DNA of 64,000 bases from Fructobacillus americanaquae (GTDB taxonomy: Bacteria > Bacillota > Bacilli > Lactobacillales > Lactobacillaceae). Of this stretch, positions 55,942-64,000 are shown piece by piece; position 1 is the first letter of the stretch, and every line of letters begins with the position of its first letter. The translations under genes were made by a program, and so were the position numbers. The notes beneath the pieces are model-generated. The model did not search any database, had not been told where the DNA came from, and was given only the letters and a program-made list of their open reading frames with translations. Location: assembly GCF_024029775.1 (NCBI RefSeq), contig NZ_CP097122.1, positions 492,501-556,500 of the forward strand. The letters are read 5' to 3'.

Positions 55942-57386
55942 GCTCGTGTCCTTTTTTCAACCCAGTTACTCAACCATGTAAGTAACGTAATTACAATTAA
56001 GTATATCACAGCGATAATTGCCCAGACACGGAATCCCTGTGAATTCCGAGTAACAATCAACGTACCAGTCTGTGTCAATTCCAAAATACCGATTGCAGAC
56101 AAGATTGACGTGTCCTTCAAGGTAATAATAAATTGATTAATAAAGCTTGGAATCATTAACTTCAAACCTTGCGGAATAATTACCTTACGCATGGCTTTTG
56201 CATGCGAAAGCCCTAATGAGCGAGCCGCTTCCATCTGGCCATCGTCAACGGAATTAAAACCACCACGAACGAAGGCACCTGTATAGGCTCCTTCATTTAA
56301 AATCAGGGTCAAAACACCGGCCGTAAAGGCAGGAATCTTCACACCAATCACACCAGGCAAACCAATGTAGATAAAGAAGGCCAAAACCATCATTGGCATA
56401 CCCCGGAAGATATAGATGATGGTTGTTGCCAGGCCACGCAGGAACTTTGACTTGGCCACACCCATAACGCCCAAGAGCAAGCCCCAGATCGTTGCCAAAA
56501 CAATTCCAACAATTGTCAAGTAAAGCGTTTCCTTCAAACCAGTCCAGAAGGCGGATGAGTTTGAACGCAAGATACCAAAGACAGAGTTGTTATCTGCGGC
56601 TGAACCAGTAAAGGTGGACGCCTTGGCATCCAAGTACTTGTTGACAATCTTGTCATAAGTACCATCCTTTTTGATGGCCGCAAAGCCCTTGTCAAAGGCA
56701 GCCAACAAAGCAGCATTAGCACCCTTCTTAACGGCAAAACCATAGTCACCAGCGTTAAATGGATCCTTTGGATTTTGAACCTTTAATTCTGTTCCGTTCT
56801 TAACGGCATACTGCAAAACTGGCAGGTCACCGAACGTTGCGTCCGAATTGCCATTGATGACATCACGGTATGAAGTATCGGAATCAGAGAAATAAGTAAT
56901 CTTGAAACCATACTTTGCTTGGATTGATTCGGCGTACTGTGCACCGGCAGTCCCGGTCTTCAAAGCGACCGTCTTCCCTTTCAAATCAGACAAGGACTTA
57001 ATTTTTGAATCCTTGGCCGTTGCCCAACCAATTCCACTCCGGTAGTAAGGCGTTGAAAAATCAAAGACCTGACGACGGGCGTCAGTGATTGACATTCCAG
57101 CAATCACCCCATCGGCCTGGTCAGAAGCAACGGCCTGGGTAGCGGCGTTGAAGGACATTGGCTTTAACTCATATGTAAATCCTTCACGCTTGGCAATGGC
57201 GGCCAAAATGTCTTGGTCAATACCAACGTACTTATTGTTCTTATCTTGGAAATCAAAGGGTGCGTAAGTAGCATCCGTGGCGATAATGTAGTGGGGTTCG
57301 CTGGCCGAAGCTGGCTTTTGGCTTGCCACACCAAAGGCCAGGAAGGCTGCCACTGCAGTCACCAAAGTCATTAGTACTTTTTTCAT
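55938..57386 (-). CDS. amino-acid ABC transporter, fused substrate-binding and permease protein (copy 2)
   Basis: A 482-residue paralogue of copy 1 with the same layout: signal segment (about 1-28), binding domain (about 30-260, [23 protein letters not shown]), permease domain (about 285-482, [14 protein letters not shown]). Differences lie mostly in the binding domain (for example DAKASTF and [11 protein letters not shown]), consistent with different ligands or affinities. AGAGG precedes the ATG at 57386. It is the first gene of the operon. Confidence 0.95.
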   Translation of the reverse strand: MKKVLMTLVTAVAAFLAFGVASQKPASASEPHYIIATDATYAPFDFQDKNNKYVGIDQDILAAIAKREGFTYELKPMSFNAATQAVASDQADGVIAGMSITDARRQVFDFSTPYYRSGIGWATAKDSKIKSLSDLKGKTVALKTGTAGAQYAESIQAKYGFKITYFSDSDTSYRDVINGNSDATFGDLPVLQYAVKNGTELKVQNPKDPFNAGDYGFAVKKGANAALLAAFDKGFAAIKKDGTYDKIVNKYLDAKASTFTGSAADNNSVFGILRSNSSAFWTGLKETLYLTIVGIVLATIWGLLLGVMGVAKSKFLRGLATTIIYIFRGMPMMVLAFFIYIGLPGVIGVKIPAFTAGVLTLILNEGAYTGAFVRGGFNSVDDGQMEAARSLGLSHAKAMRKVIIPQGLKLMIPSFINQFIITLKDTSILSAIGILELTQTGTLIVTRNSQGFRVWAIIAVIYLIVITLLTWLSNWVEKRTRA

Positions 57387-57412
57387 AATAACCTCTTTTT
57401 CATAATGTTCCT

Positions 57413-57418
57413 ATTATA
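57413..57418 (-). promoter_or_regulatory. -10 element of the amino-acid ABC operon
   Basis: TATAAT on the minus strand, 27 bases before the start codon of copy 2. No good -35; a palindrome lies just upstream of the -35 region. Confidence 0.65.
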
Positions 57419-57439
57419 TCAAAAACTAACAGGGCATTT

Positions 57440-57454
57440 ACTGACAATGTCAGT
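57440..57454. promoter_or_regulatory. 15-bp palindrome, candidate operator
   Basis: ACTGACAATGTCAGT is a perfect palindrome around its centre, in the divergent region between the amino-acid transporter and the glycosyltransferase. Its position, about 22-36 bases upstream of the transporter -10, suits a regulator of that promoter. Confidence 0.5.
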
Positions 57455-57497
57455 TTTTATTACGTTAGTGGTCTAGTCCGAAAGGTTGAATGGAGTC

Positions 57498-57506
57498 TGC
57501 TATAAT
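57498..57506 (+). promoter_or_regulatory. extended -10 promoter of the glycosyltransferase gene
   Basis: TGCTATAAT is a perfect extended -10. The start codon ATG is only seven bases downstream, so the transcript should begin at or near the A of ATG. Confidence 0.75.
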
Positions 57507-57513
57507 AGACTTC

Positions 57514-58512
57514 ATGACTAATTGGATTACCCAAACAATCGAACCGTGGATGCCCAAGGGGGCTTTAAAGGCTAAGGACGACTACGCCAAAATCGCTCAA
57601 ACAAGCGGTTTCTCTCTCCTGCCACTTGAACGCTACAACGATCAACGCTTCTCAAAAGAAGAGCGGCAAAAGCACATCGAAGCGGCACTCAAGCTGATTG
57701 TACCGGGTGATACCGTGGTCCACCAATTTCCAACCTACATGAGTGCTGATTTTGAAGCCGAATGGTTGACAGCTATTCAAGACAAAAAAGCTAATTATGC
57801 CTTATTAATTCACGATTTCGAACCATTCCGAGTAACAAAAGCTGACCCGACAGAATTCGCTTTGGCACAAAAGGCCAATCTCATCATCACCCATTCACAG
57901 GCAATGAGCGAATCCTTAGCAAAAATGGGTGTTAATCAAGCTACAATTGTTCAACTCCTCTTTGACTATTTGGGTCCTAATCCACCCCTTGCCAGTTATC
58001 AAAAAATTCTAAATTATGCCGGTACTTGGCAAAAAGCCCCCTGGTTACAAGATTACCAAGGGCCAGCACTAAAGTTATTTGGCAACCGGCCTAAAAAATG
58101 GCGTGATTGGCAGATGCCAGCTGACATTCAATGGGCTGGCAACTTTGAACCTGACGACATTCAAAACCACTTAAGTGCTGGGTTTGGATTGCTTTGGGAT
58201 AGCGACTTTAATACCCGCCACTATCAAAGCTACACGAAAATCAATGCCCCACATAAGGCCAGTCTCTATCTCAAGGCTGGGTTACCAATCATTGCCTGGC
58301 AAGAAAGCCAGATTGGCCGGTTAATTGACCGCTACCAGATTGGCTTTACTATCAAAGATTTAAGCGAACTAGAGGCGCGAATGAAAACCATCACGGCCGA
58401 TCAGTATCAAAATTGGCAAACGAACCTCTTGCCACTGCGAGAACAGGTCAGCCAGGGGGCCTTTACCAAAAAAACACTCAAAGGCGTCACTGATTTTTTT
58501 CATAAAAACTAG
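57514..58512 (+). CDS. Gtf3/WbbI-type glycosyltransferase
   Basis: A 332-residue protein of the galactofuranosyltransferase/Gtf3 (GT-B) fold. Hallmarks include YALLIHDFEPFRV near residue 100, ANLIITHSQAMSESLAKMGV near 125, LFDYL near 150 and the C-terminal APHKASLYLKAGLPIIAW with the sugar-nucleotide site near 245. It likely adds a sugar to a cell-surface glycan, but donor and acceptor are unknown and there is no glycan operon around. I use the ATG at 57514 rather than 57490 because the promoter -10 lies between them. Confidence 0.88.
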   Translation: MTNWITQTIEPWMPKGALKAKDDYAKIAQTSGFSLLPLERYNDQRFSKEERQKHIEAALKLIVPGDTVVHQFPTYMSADFEAEWLTAIQDKKANYALLIHDFEPFRVTKADPTEFALAQKANLIITHSQAMSESLAKMGVNQATIVQLLFDYLGPNPPLASYQKILNYAGTWQKAPWLQDYQGPALKLFGNRPKKWRDWQMPADIQWAGNFEPDDIQNHLSAGFGLLWDSDFNTRHYQSYTKINAPHKASLYLKAGLPIIAWQESQIGRLIDRYQIGFTIKDLSELEARMKTITADQYQNWQTNLLPLREQVSQGAFTKKTLKGVTDFFHKN

Positions 58513-58533
58513 TCAATTGACCATTAGCACATA

Positions 58534-58587
58534 AAAAGCACCGCGAAGCGACCGTTTGACTTGGTCGGTTGCAGTGCTCTTTTTTTA
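58534..58587. terminator. bidirectional terminator between glycosyltransferase and 58585-59022 gene
   Basis: AGCAC(C)GC ... GC(A)GTGCT arms with inner GCGACC / GGTCGG pairs, flanked by A and T runs on both sides. Confidence 0.85.
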
Positions 58588-59022
58588 TACACCAAAGATT
58601 TTAGCTACTTGCGCTTGAACTTTGTTCAAGTAAGTTTCCTGGTCAGCCTCAGATTGAGCAAATTTTTCGTCGTCAATTTTTTGGCCATCAAGGATCAAGG
58701 CATCAGCCATCAGTGCTGTTGCGTCGGCATAGTCTTGGTAAGCTTTCGCCAACGTCTTGTGGGCACCCATAAAACGAACGGGGACAGTCAAGGCGGCTAA
58801 AGTCTTTGCGTTTTCTTGGTAAACAGCCACAGCATCATCAAATTCCGCCTTTACTTCGGCAAAATCAGCCTTAGGCATGTCAGCGACTGCTGACTCTTGC
58901 TTAGCTGAGTCCAACTTAACGAAAAATGGTGAAACGCTGTCAGCTCTTTCCTGTGTCTTAGTCAAAACATCTTGAAGTGCTTGAAGATAATACTGTAATT
59001 GCTTGGGGTTAAATTTGGCCAC
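58585..59022 (-). CDS. conserved hypothetical protein, helical
   Basis: A 145-residue soluble protein, rich in Ala, Lys, Asp and Gln and predicted to be almost all helix. I do not recognise the family. It lies six bases after the P-type ATPase gene, so both are probably transcribed together from the riboswitch promoter; whether it helps metal handling is unknown. No Cys or His cluster typical of metal binding is seen (one His). Confidence 0.85.
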   Translation of the reverse strand: MAKFNPKQLQYYLQALQDVLTKTQERADSVSPFFVKLDSAKQESAVADMPKADFAEVKAEFDDAVAVYQENAKTLAALTVPVRFMGAHKTLAKAYQDYADATALMADALILDGQKIDDEKFAQSEADQETYLNKVQAQVAKIFGV

Positions 59023-59028
59023 TATACT

Positions 59029-61707
59029 TTATCCTTTATTGAAAAATTGTCGTTGTACCCATTTTACCAGTTCGACAATCACAATGATAGAAAAAGCTGC
59101 TAGGACAACCGTCAACCACTGGTGACTGTCAAGGTAAGTCACGTGGAAGATTGGGTTCAATGGCTTGATAAAGACAACGGCCATCATGGCAAAGAGTGAG
59201 AAAACTAAGGCCCAGTTGAAGAACTTATTAGCAAAGGCCTGTGGTCCCAACTCTGATTGGTAAACACTCTTTACATTAATGGCATTAAACATCTGCATCA
59301 ACCCTAAGGTCATAAAGGCCATCGTCAAGGCATCCCCGTGAATCAATTCTGATCCCTGGTGCTCTGGGAAGGCCAAGGCAATGCCATAAACCGCCAAAAC
59401 AAGGATGGCTTGCATAGTTCCCTGCCAAATAATGGCTGGGCCGACACCGCCAGACAAGAAGTTAGCAGTTTTACCACGTGGCTTCTGTGACATCACGCCC
59501 TTCTGGGCTGGTTCCAATCCCAGTGCAATCGCTGGCAAGGTATCGGTTACCAAGTTGATCCACAGGATCATAACAGGCGCCAACACTTCCCAACCAAGTA
59601 ATGTCATCATAAAGATGGCAATCACTTCGGCCAAGTTCGATGCCAGCAAGTACTGCAAGGCCTTTTGAATATTGGCAAAAACCTTTCGACCTTCCTTCAC
59701 AGCCGCAACAATTGTTGAGAAATTATCATCGGCCAAAACCATATCGGCCGCTTCCTTAGACACTTCCGTTCCGGTAATACCCATGGCAACGCCGATATCG
59801 GCAGTTTTCAAGGCCGGCGCATCGTTCACACCGTCTCCGGTCATGGCCACGACCTTGCCCTTACCTTGCCAGGCTTGAACAATCTTAACCTTGTGGGCTG
59901 GTGCAACTCGGGCATAGACGCGCACATCCTTAACCCGATCTTGGAAGGCCTCTTCCGACATTTCATCTAATTCGGCGCCAGTCATAACCGCCTTGGTACG
60001 GTCATCTTCCTCCGTTAAGATGCCCAAACGACCGGCAATAGCAGCAGCAGTCTTAGGGTGGTCACCCGTGATCATAATCGGTTGGATGCCGGCCTTCTTT
60101 GCTTCAAAAACGGCACCCTTGACTTCGGGACGTTCCGGATCAATCATGGCAATTAAACCAACCAAGATTAAGTCCTTTTCCACCACATCTGCCTGCGGAT
60201 TGTCAGGCACTGCATTCAAATCCTTGTAGGCAAAGGCCAAGACCCGGAGAGCCTGGTCAGCTAACTCAGCATTGATGTCTTGATATTTGGCCAAATCAGC
60301 CTCAGTCACGGGTCTGATTTTACCGTGATCTAAGACCTGACTGACTCGAGCCAAAATCGAATCCGGCGCTCCCTTAACAGTTGCCTCGTAACCTTTAGCA
60401 ACTGGATGAATAGTCGTCATCAATTTACGTTCGGAATCAAATGGAATTTCACTGACCCGAGGCATTTGAGCCAACGTGTCCGTATAGGCTGGACGGTACT
60501 TTTTATTAAAGGCAATCAAGGCTGTTTCGGTTGGATCCCCAACCAAGCCATCATCAATTTCCTTTGTATCGTTATTCAAAGCCAGTAAGTCGGCCAATTT
60601 CAACAAATCCGGGTTGACTTGGTCGGCTTCAAAAGGATTTTCAGCCTGCAAATCAACGATTTCCCCAGCCAAGACCAACTTTTCAACGGTCATCTTATTT
60701 TGGGTCAAGGTCCCAGTCTTATCGGAACCAATGATATCCGTTGAGCCCAAAGTTTCAACAGCGGGCAACTTCCGGACCAAGGCAGCCTTCTTGGCCATCC
60801 GGGCTGTTCCCAAGGCCAAAGTAACCGTCACGATGGCTGGCAATCCTTCAGGAATGGCTGCAACGGCCAAAGAGATTGAAGTCAAAATCAAGTCAATCAC
60901 TTTGGCGTCTTGGGTAAAGTAACCGACCACGAATGTCAAAGTGGCAATCGCCAAGATTAAATAAGTCAAGATTCGACCCAGTTGCGCCAAATTTTCTTGC
61001 AGTGGTGACTTGGTTTCATCCGTTGACTGGAGGGATTTTGCAATTTGACCAACTTGGGTCTGCATGCCGGTCGCAATCACGATACCGGTTGCTTTTCCAT
61101 AGGTCACATTAGCGTTCATAAAAGCTAAGTTTGCTTGATCACCCAACGGCAAGTTTTCGCCAGTCAAGACGGCATCCGTCTTTTCGACTGGCACTGACTC
61201 GCCAGTCAAAGTTGATTCTTCCACCTGTAAGTTAGCGACAGAAACCAAACGCAAATCAGCTGGGACAACGTCCCCGGCTTCCAGGTACACGAGGTCACCC
61301 ACGACTAAATCAGGGGCAAGTACTTCCTGGTCACGACCAGCACGTACCACTCTAGCCTTTGGTGTCGCCAAAGCCTTTAAAGCCTCGATGGCCCCTTCGG
61401 CCTTGCTTTCTTGAAAGACACCGAAAACGGCGTTAATAATCACGATGGCCAAAATAAAGGCGGCATCAGTTGTTTCCCCCGTAAAGGCGGCGACTAAGGC
61501 AGCAGCCAATAGGATTCCAATCATTAAATCCTTAAATTGGTCAACAAACTTTTGAAAAAGACTACGCTTTTTCTTTGCAACCAGGGCATTGGGTCCATCC
61601 TTTGCCAAACGGTCGCGAACTTGTTCTTCGGTTAAACCAGTTTGAGCATTTGTCTTGAGCTCGCTGGTCAAATCAGTGACATCAATTTGATATGGTTGTT
61701 TTGCCAC
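59029..61707 (-). CDS. P-type cation-transporting ATPase, Ca2+/Mn2+ type
   Basis: An 892-residue P2A-type ATPase. N-terminal actuator with LTGESVPVEK near residue 180, PEGLPAIVT in membrane segment 4, phosphorylation motif DKTGTLTQNK near 327, GDGVNDAPALK near 620 and NLVTDTLPAIALGLEP in segment 6. This is the SERCA/PMR1-like layout. The yybP-ykoY riboswitch upstream points to Mn2+ efflux, as for a similar ATPase in Lactococcus; Ca2+ is the alternative. A small unknown gene follows. Confidence 0.94.
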   Translation of the reverse strand: MAKQPYQIDVTDLTSELKTNAQTGLTEEQVRDRLAKDGPNALVAKKKRSLFQKFVDQFKDLMIGILLAAALVAAFTGETTDAAFILAIVIINAVFGVFQESKAEGAIEALKALATPKARVVRAGRDQEVLAPDLVVGDLVYLEAGDVVPADLRLVSVANLQVEESTLTGESVPVEKTDAVLTGENLPLGDQANLAFMNANVTYGKATGIVIATGMQTQVGQIAKSLQSTDETKSPLQENLAQLGRILTYLILAIATLTFVVGYFTQDAKVIDLILTSISLAVAAIPEGLPAIVTVTLALGTARMAKKAALVRKLPAVETLGSTDIIGSDKTGTLTQNKMTVEKLVLAGEIVDLQAENPFEADQVNPDLLKLADLLALNNDTKEIDDGLVGDPTETALIAFNKKYRPAYTDTLAQMPRVSEIPFDSERKLMTTIHPVAKGYEATVKGAPDSILARVSQVLDHGKIRPVTEADLAKYQDINAELADQALRVLAFAYKDLNAVPDNPQADVVEKDLILVGLIAMIDPERPEVKGAVFEAKKAGIQPIMITGDHPKTAAAIAGRLGILTEEDDRTKAVMTGAELDEMSEEAFQDRVKDVRVYARVAPAHKVKIVQAWQGKGKVVAMTGDGVNDAPALKTADIGVAMGITGTEVSKEAADMVLADDNFSTIVAAVKEGRKVFANIQKALQYLLASNLAEVIAIFMMTLLGWEVLAPVMILWINLVTDTLPAIALGLEPAQKGVMSQKPRGKTANFLSGGVGPAIIWQGTMQAILVLAVYGIALAFPEHQGSELIHGDALTMAFMTLGLMQMFNAINVKSVYQSELGPQAFANKFFNWALVFSLFAMMAVVFIKPLNPIFHVTYLDSHQWLTVVLAAFSIIVIVELVKWVQRQFFNKG

Positions 61708-61754
61708 AATTCTCTCCTTTTCTTACTACTCTCTTTTTTATCTGGTCTGGGTAA

Positions 61755-61910
61755 AAGAAAAAGACCCATACCAAACGCAAAAAAGCGTCATGGTATGAGT
61801 CTCACTGTTTAAGGCTGAGCCGGTGCGATAAAGCTTGCACGATATAAAACATTACTGTTTTGCTTTGACGGTTATCAGCCACGAACATTTCGTCAGTTAC
61901 TCCCTCAGAA
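61755..61910 (-). promoter_or_regulatory. yybP-ykoY (Mn2+) riboswitch
   Basis: On the minus strand GAGGGAGTAACTGACG (from 61906) opens the aptamer; CACCGGCTCAGCC and CAGTGAGACTCATACC follow, as in the yybP-ykoY consensus. The arms GACTCATACC / GGTATGGGTC with a GCGT...ACGC inner stem and a T run (61763-61803) form the terminator. Mn2+ binding would allow antitermination and expression of the ATPase. A TATACT -10 is at 61932-61927 with no clear -35. Confidence 0.88.
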
Positions 61911-61934
61911 ATTATATTATGTTTTCAGTATAAC

Positions 61935-62223
61935 AGAATTTTTACAGCTGTATAGTAATTTTTGCTATTTCTAAATGAATTTAAAACATTAGAACTGTGC
62001 TTTCCTTGCCACAATGCATCAACAACATTTTGCTAGTGCCAACAAGTAAGATAAAATAGAGAATAATGACAAATGAGCCCCATATTAACTGGCACGAAAA
62101 GTGACGGTTAAAAAACTAATTTTTCTCGTCCAATTAAGCGAAAGAATCAAAGCACCGTTAACAGCGCTAATTTTTCATTTCTCAACTCGAACATTCAAAA
62201 GCCATCGTTAATCAGGAAAACAA
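61935..62223 (+). other. intergenic region before photolyase
   Basis: No gene is supported in these 289 bases. A possible promoter is TTGCTA (62030-62035), 16 bases, TAAAAT (62052-62057), which would give a leader of about 160 bases. No LexA box is seen. Confidence 0.4.
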
Positions 62224-63645
62224 ATGACAAAAACAAGTATCATGTGGTTTCGCAGGGACCTGCGGCTCACCGACAACCAGGCATTACAGGCCGCCATACA
62301 AAATAGCGATCAGGTCATCTTGATCTTTATTATTGACCCACAGCAAGTTCAAAACGATGCAAGCGTCAACCAAAGTGCCTTTTTTGCTAGTGTCTTACAT
62401 TTTAAAGAGTCCCTTGCCAAAGACAATCTCACCCTCTTAATTCAAACTGGTTCAGTGATTGATATTGTCACAGAAATCAAAGCAAAAGTCCCTTCAGTCG
62501 GCGACATCTACCTGAATTTCGATGAGCGTGGTTACGGTCGCAAAAGGGACCAGCAAACCATCCGCTACCTTTCACAAAAACTTGGTATCGTTGCCCACCC
62601 CTTTTTGGACTTTACGCTAACCAGCGCTTCAGCAATCAAAAAGCAAGACGGAAGCGCCTATCAAATCTTTACCCCCTACTATAAAAAATGGCTAACCTCT
62701 AAAAAAGATCAGCCATTGCCGGCTCTAGCCAGCATTGAAATTAGTCATAAACAGCTGGCAGAACCTTTCACAGACCACCTTGACGACCTCAAAAAGTTAA
62801 TCAATCAAAACCACAGCTACGCCTACCAAGACAGTCTTGGTGAGCAACAAGCTGCCAACACTTTAGCGGACTTCGTCTCTCACAAATTAGTCTACTACGA
62901 CCAGAACCGAGACTTTCCAGCCCTCGATGGTACGAGCCATTTATCACGGTACTTAAGAACTGGTGAAATTTCGATCCGAACGGTTTACGATGCGGTCAGC
63001 CGAAAACCAGCTAGTCTAGGCAAAGAGACCTTTATCAAGGAACTCTGCTGGCGCGACTTTTATAATATGATTTACACCATTTACCCTGACCAAAAGAACC
63101 AGGCTGTGAACACAAAGTTTCAAAACATCCCCTGGATCAACGATGAGGCACAGTTTGAAGCCTGGAAAAACGGCACAACCGGCTTTCCAATTATCGATGC
63201 GGCTATGCAGCAATTGAACCAAACTGGTTGGCTTCATAACCGCTTACGAATGATTGTTGCCTCCTTTTTAACCAAGGACTTACTGATTAATTGGACATGG
63301 GGCGAGCAATACTTCCAAGAAAAACTAGTCGATTATGATCCTGCTAGCAACATCGGTGGCTGGCAGTGGGCTGCTTCAACCGGCACGGACAGTGTCCCTT
63401 ATTTTCGCATTTTTAATCCGTTCACCCAGGCCGAAAAATTTGATCCGGATGCTCAATTTATTAAGCAATACATCCCGGCACTGGCTGCTTTGCCAGCCGA
63501 TAAAATCCACCACATCGACCGCCTGAGCGATGCAGACCAGCAAAAATACCAAGTAATCCTTGGAAAAGATTATCCAAAACCAATCGTCGATCATGCCCTC
63601 GCCCGCAAGCGGGCAATCGCTAGCTATAAGAATTTAAATGCATAA
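62224..63645 (+). CDS. phrB: deoxyribodipyrimidine photolyase
   Basis: A 473-residue class I CPD photolyase that uses blue light and FAD to split pyrimidine dimers. N-terminal antenna domain (SIMWFRRDLRLTDNQAL at the start) and C-terminal FAD domain with LSRYLRTGEISIRTVY near residue 240, CWRDFYNM near 278, TGWLHNRLRMIVASFL near 338 and WAASTGTDSVPYFRIFNP near 380. The predicted electron-transfer Trp residues lie in these regions. An AGGAAAACAA stretch precedes the ATG. It is transcribed alone. Confidence 0.96.
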   Translation: MTKTSIMWFRRDLRLTDNQALQAAIQNSDQVILIFIIDPQQVQNDASVNQSAFFASVLHFKESLAKDNLTLLIQTGSVIDIVTEIKAKVPSVGDIYLNFDERGYGRKRDQQTIRYLSQKLGIVAHPFLDFTLTSASAIKKQDGSAYQIFTPYYKKWLTSKKDQPLPALASIEISHKQLAEPFTDHLDDLKKLINQNHSYAYQDSLGEQQAANTLADFVSHKLVYYDQNRDFPALDGTSHLSRYLRTGEISIRTVYDAVSRKPASLGKETFIKELCWRDFYNMIYTIYPDQKNQAVNTKFQNIPWINDEAQFEAWKNGTTGFPIIDAAMQQLNQTGWLHNRLRMIVASFLTKDLLINWTWGEQYFQEKLVDYDPASNIGGWQWAASTGTDSVPYFRIFNPFTQAEKFDPDAQFIKQYIPALAALPADKIHHIDRLSDADQQKYQVILGKDYPKPIVDHALARKRAIASYKNLNA

Positions 63646-63651
63646 AGGGAG

Positions 63652-63686
63652 AAGGAACCGGTCAGTTGGTTTCTTTTCCTTTTTTA
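63652..63686 (+). terminator. terminator of phrB
   Basis: AAGGAACC / GGTTTCTT (one G-U pair) with an 8-base loop, followed by a T run. Confidence 0.75.
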
Positions 63687-63694
63687 ACATATCT

Positions 63695-64000
63695 TTAATG
63701 AGCTAAATCAGCTATGATTTTTCGAACAACGGTTTCTTGGTCAAGACTCACGGCAATAATCCTTTCACCTGCAACCTGTAATAAATCATGGGGTAAAAAC
63801 CACTTTGCTAAATCAACCTCATTAAAGCCAGGGTTCTTTTTTTCTTGATGTCGCTTGACTGTCTCCTCAAATGGCAAATCATAATAATAAATAAAGCTTT
63901 GGTCAGCCTGTTCAATTAGTTCGGACAGCATTTTGCCATATTTCGCAGCTGGGAGAATCCCCTCAATAATTGTGTAACGACAATTTTTAATCCCAAACAA
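63695..64000 (-). CDS. small P-loop kinase-like protein, partial (5' end outside window)
   Basis: The last 101 residues of a protein whose start lies beyond the window. YTIIEGILPAAKYGKMLSEL and the following SFIYYYDLPFEETVKRHQEK ... WFLPHDLL match the C-terminal part of a small AAA/zeta-toxin-like P-loop kinase family; the P-loop itself would be in the missing part. Substrate unknown. The first in-frame TTG at the edge is probably an internal Leu, not a start. Confidence 0.75.
   Translation of the reverse strand: MFGIKNCRYTIIEGILPAAKYGKMLSELIEQADQSFIYYYDLPFEETVKRHQEKKNPGFNEVDLAKWFLPHDLLQVAGERIIAVSLDQETVVRKIIADLAH

Noticed and set aside
62060-62110. A 12-codon upstream reading frame before the photolyase gene
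   Set aside because: It is too short and no conserved product can be recognised; its start is right after a weak -10.

Overview
The window is ordinary bacterial chromosome from a low-GC, Gram-positive lactic acid bacterium. The 16S rRNA, a D-lactate dehydrogenase pair, cyclophilin, RNase Y, CshA and type B L31 point to the Leuconostoc/Fructobacillus/Weissella group; from the 16S text I favour Leuconostoc or Fructobacillus but cannot fix the genus. I see no insertion sequence, prophage, CRISPR array or tRNA gene. Nearly all genes are on the minus strand; only a YolD-like gene, rnhC, a glycosyltransferase and a photolyase are on the plus strand.

Layout. 1-1.9 kb: 5' part of an rrn operon (16S, 3' end outside the window) with three tandem promoters. 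1.9-4.2 kb: gmk-rpoZ-cyclophilin-S1 protein-small unknown protein. 4.4-6.3 kb: a candidate SOS-regulated YolD-like gene and two unknown genes. 6.4-10.4 kb: cvpA-mutS2 divergent from rnhC. 10.6-18.2 kb: YtxH/DUF948 pair, rny, secG-rnr-smpB, SpoU methyltransferase, yidC. 18.4-20.2 kb: OmpR-type two-component system. 20.3-26 kb: the conserved yqeG-yqeH-yhbY-yqeK-rsfS-yqeM-tmcAL-yceD cluster, without nadD. 26-29.6 kb: secreted APF-like protein, APC permease, lone PTS EIIC. 29.8-32 kb: two D-lactate dehydrogenase paralogues. 32.1-38.1 kb: folC-MFS-radC and yvcK-whiA, then clpP. 38.4-48.4 kb: cshA, murF with a serine hydrolase, a TrmA-family methyltransferase, rpmE2, murA. 45.9-49.7 kb: T-box-controlled pheST. 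49.8-53.6 kb: hydroxyacid dehydrogenase, pepF, coiA. 53.7-57.4 kb: amino-acid ABC transporter with two fused binding-protein/permease chains and one ATPase. 57.5-64 kb: glycosyltransferase, P-type ATPase behind a yybP-ykoY (Mn2+) riboswitch, photolyase, partial kinase.

Functionally the region is RNA metabolism and translation (RNase Y, R and HIII, CshA, SmpB, PheST, RsfS, YhbY, TmcAL, methyltransferases), envelope building (MurA, MurF, YidC, SecG), DNA maintenance (MutS2, photolyase, RadC, CoiA) and central fermentation (D-lactate). I do not see an obvious new multi-gene system. The most notable points are a MurA with Asp at the fosfomycin-target Cys, a candidate LexA box in the promoter of a stand-alone YolD-like gene, a coiA whose start codon abuts a terminator that also contains its Shine-Dalgarno, gene conversion between the ldh paralogues, a probably leaderless glycosyltransferase mRNA, and losses from normally conserved gene clusters (nadD, rapZ).
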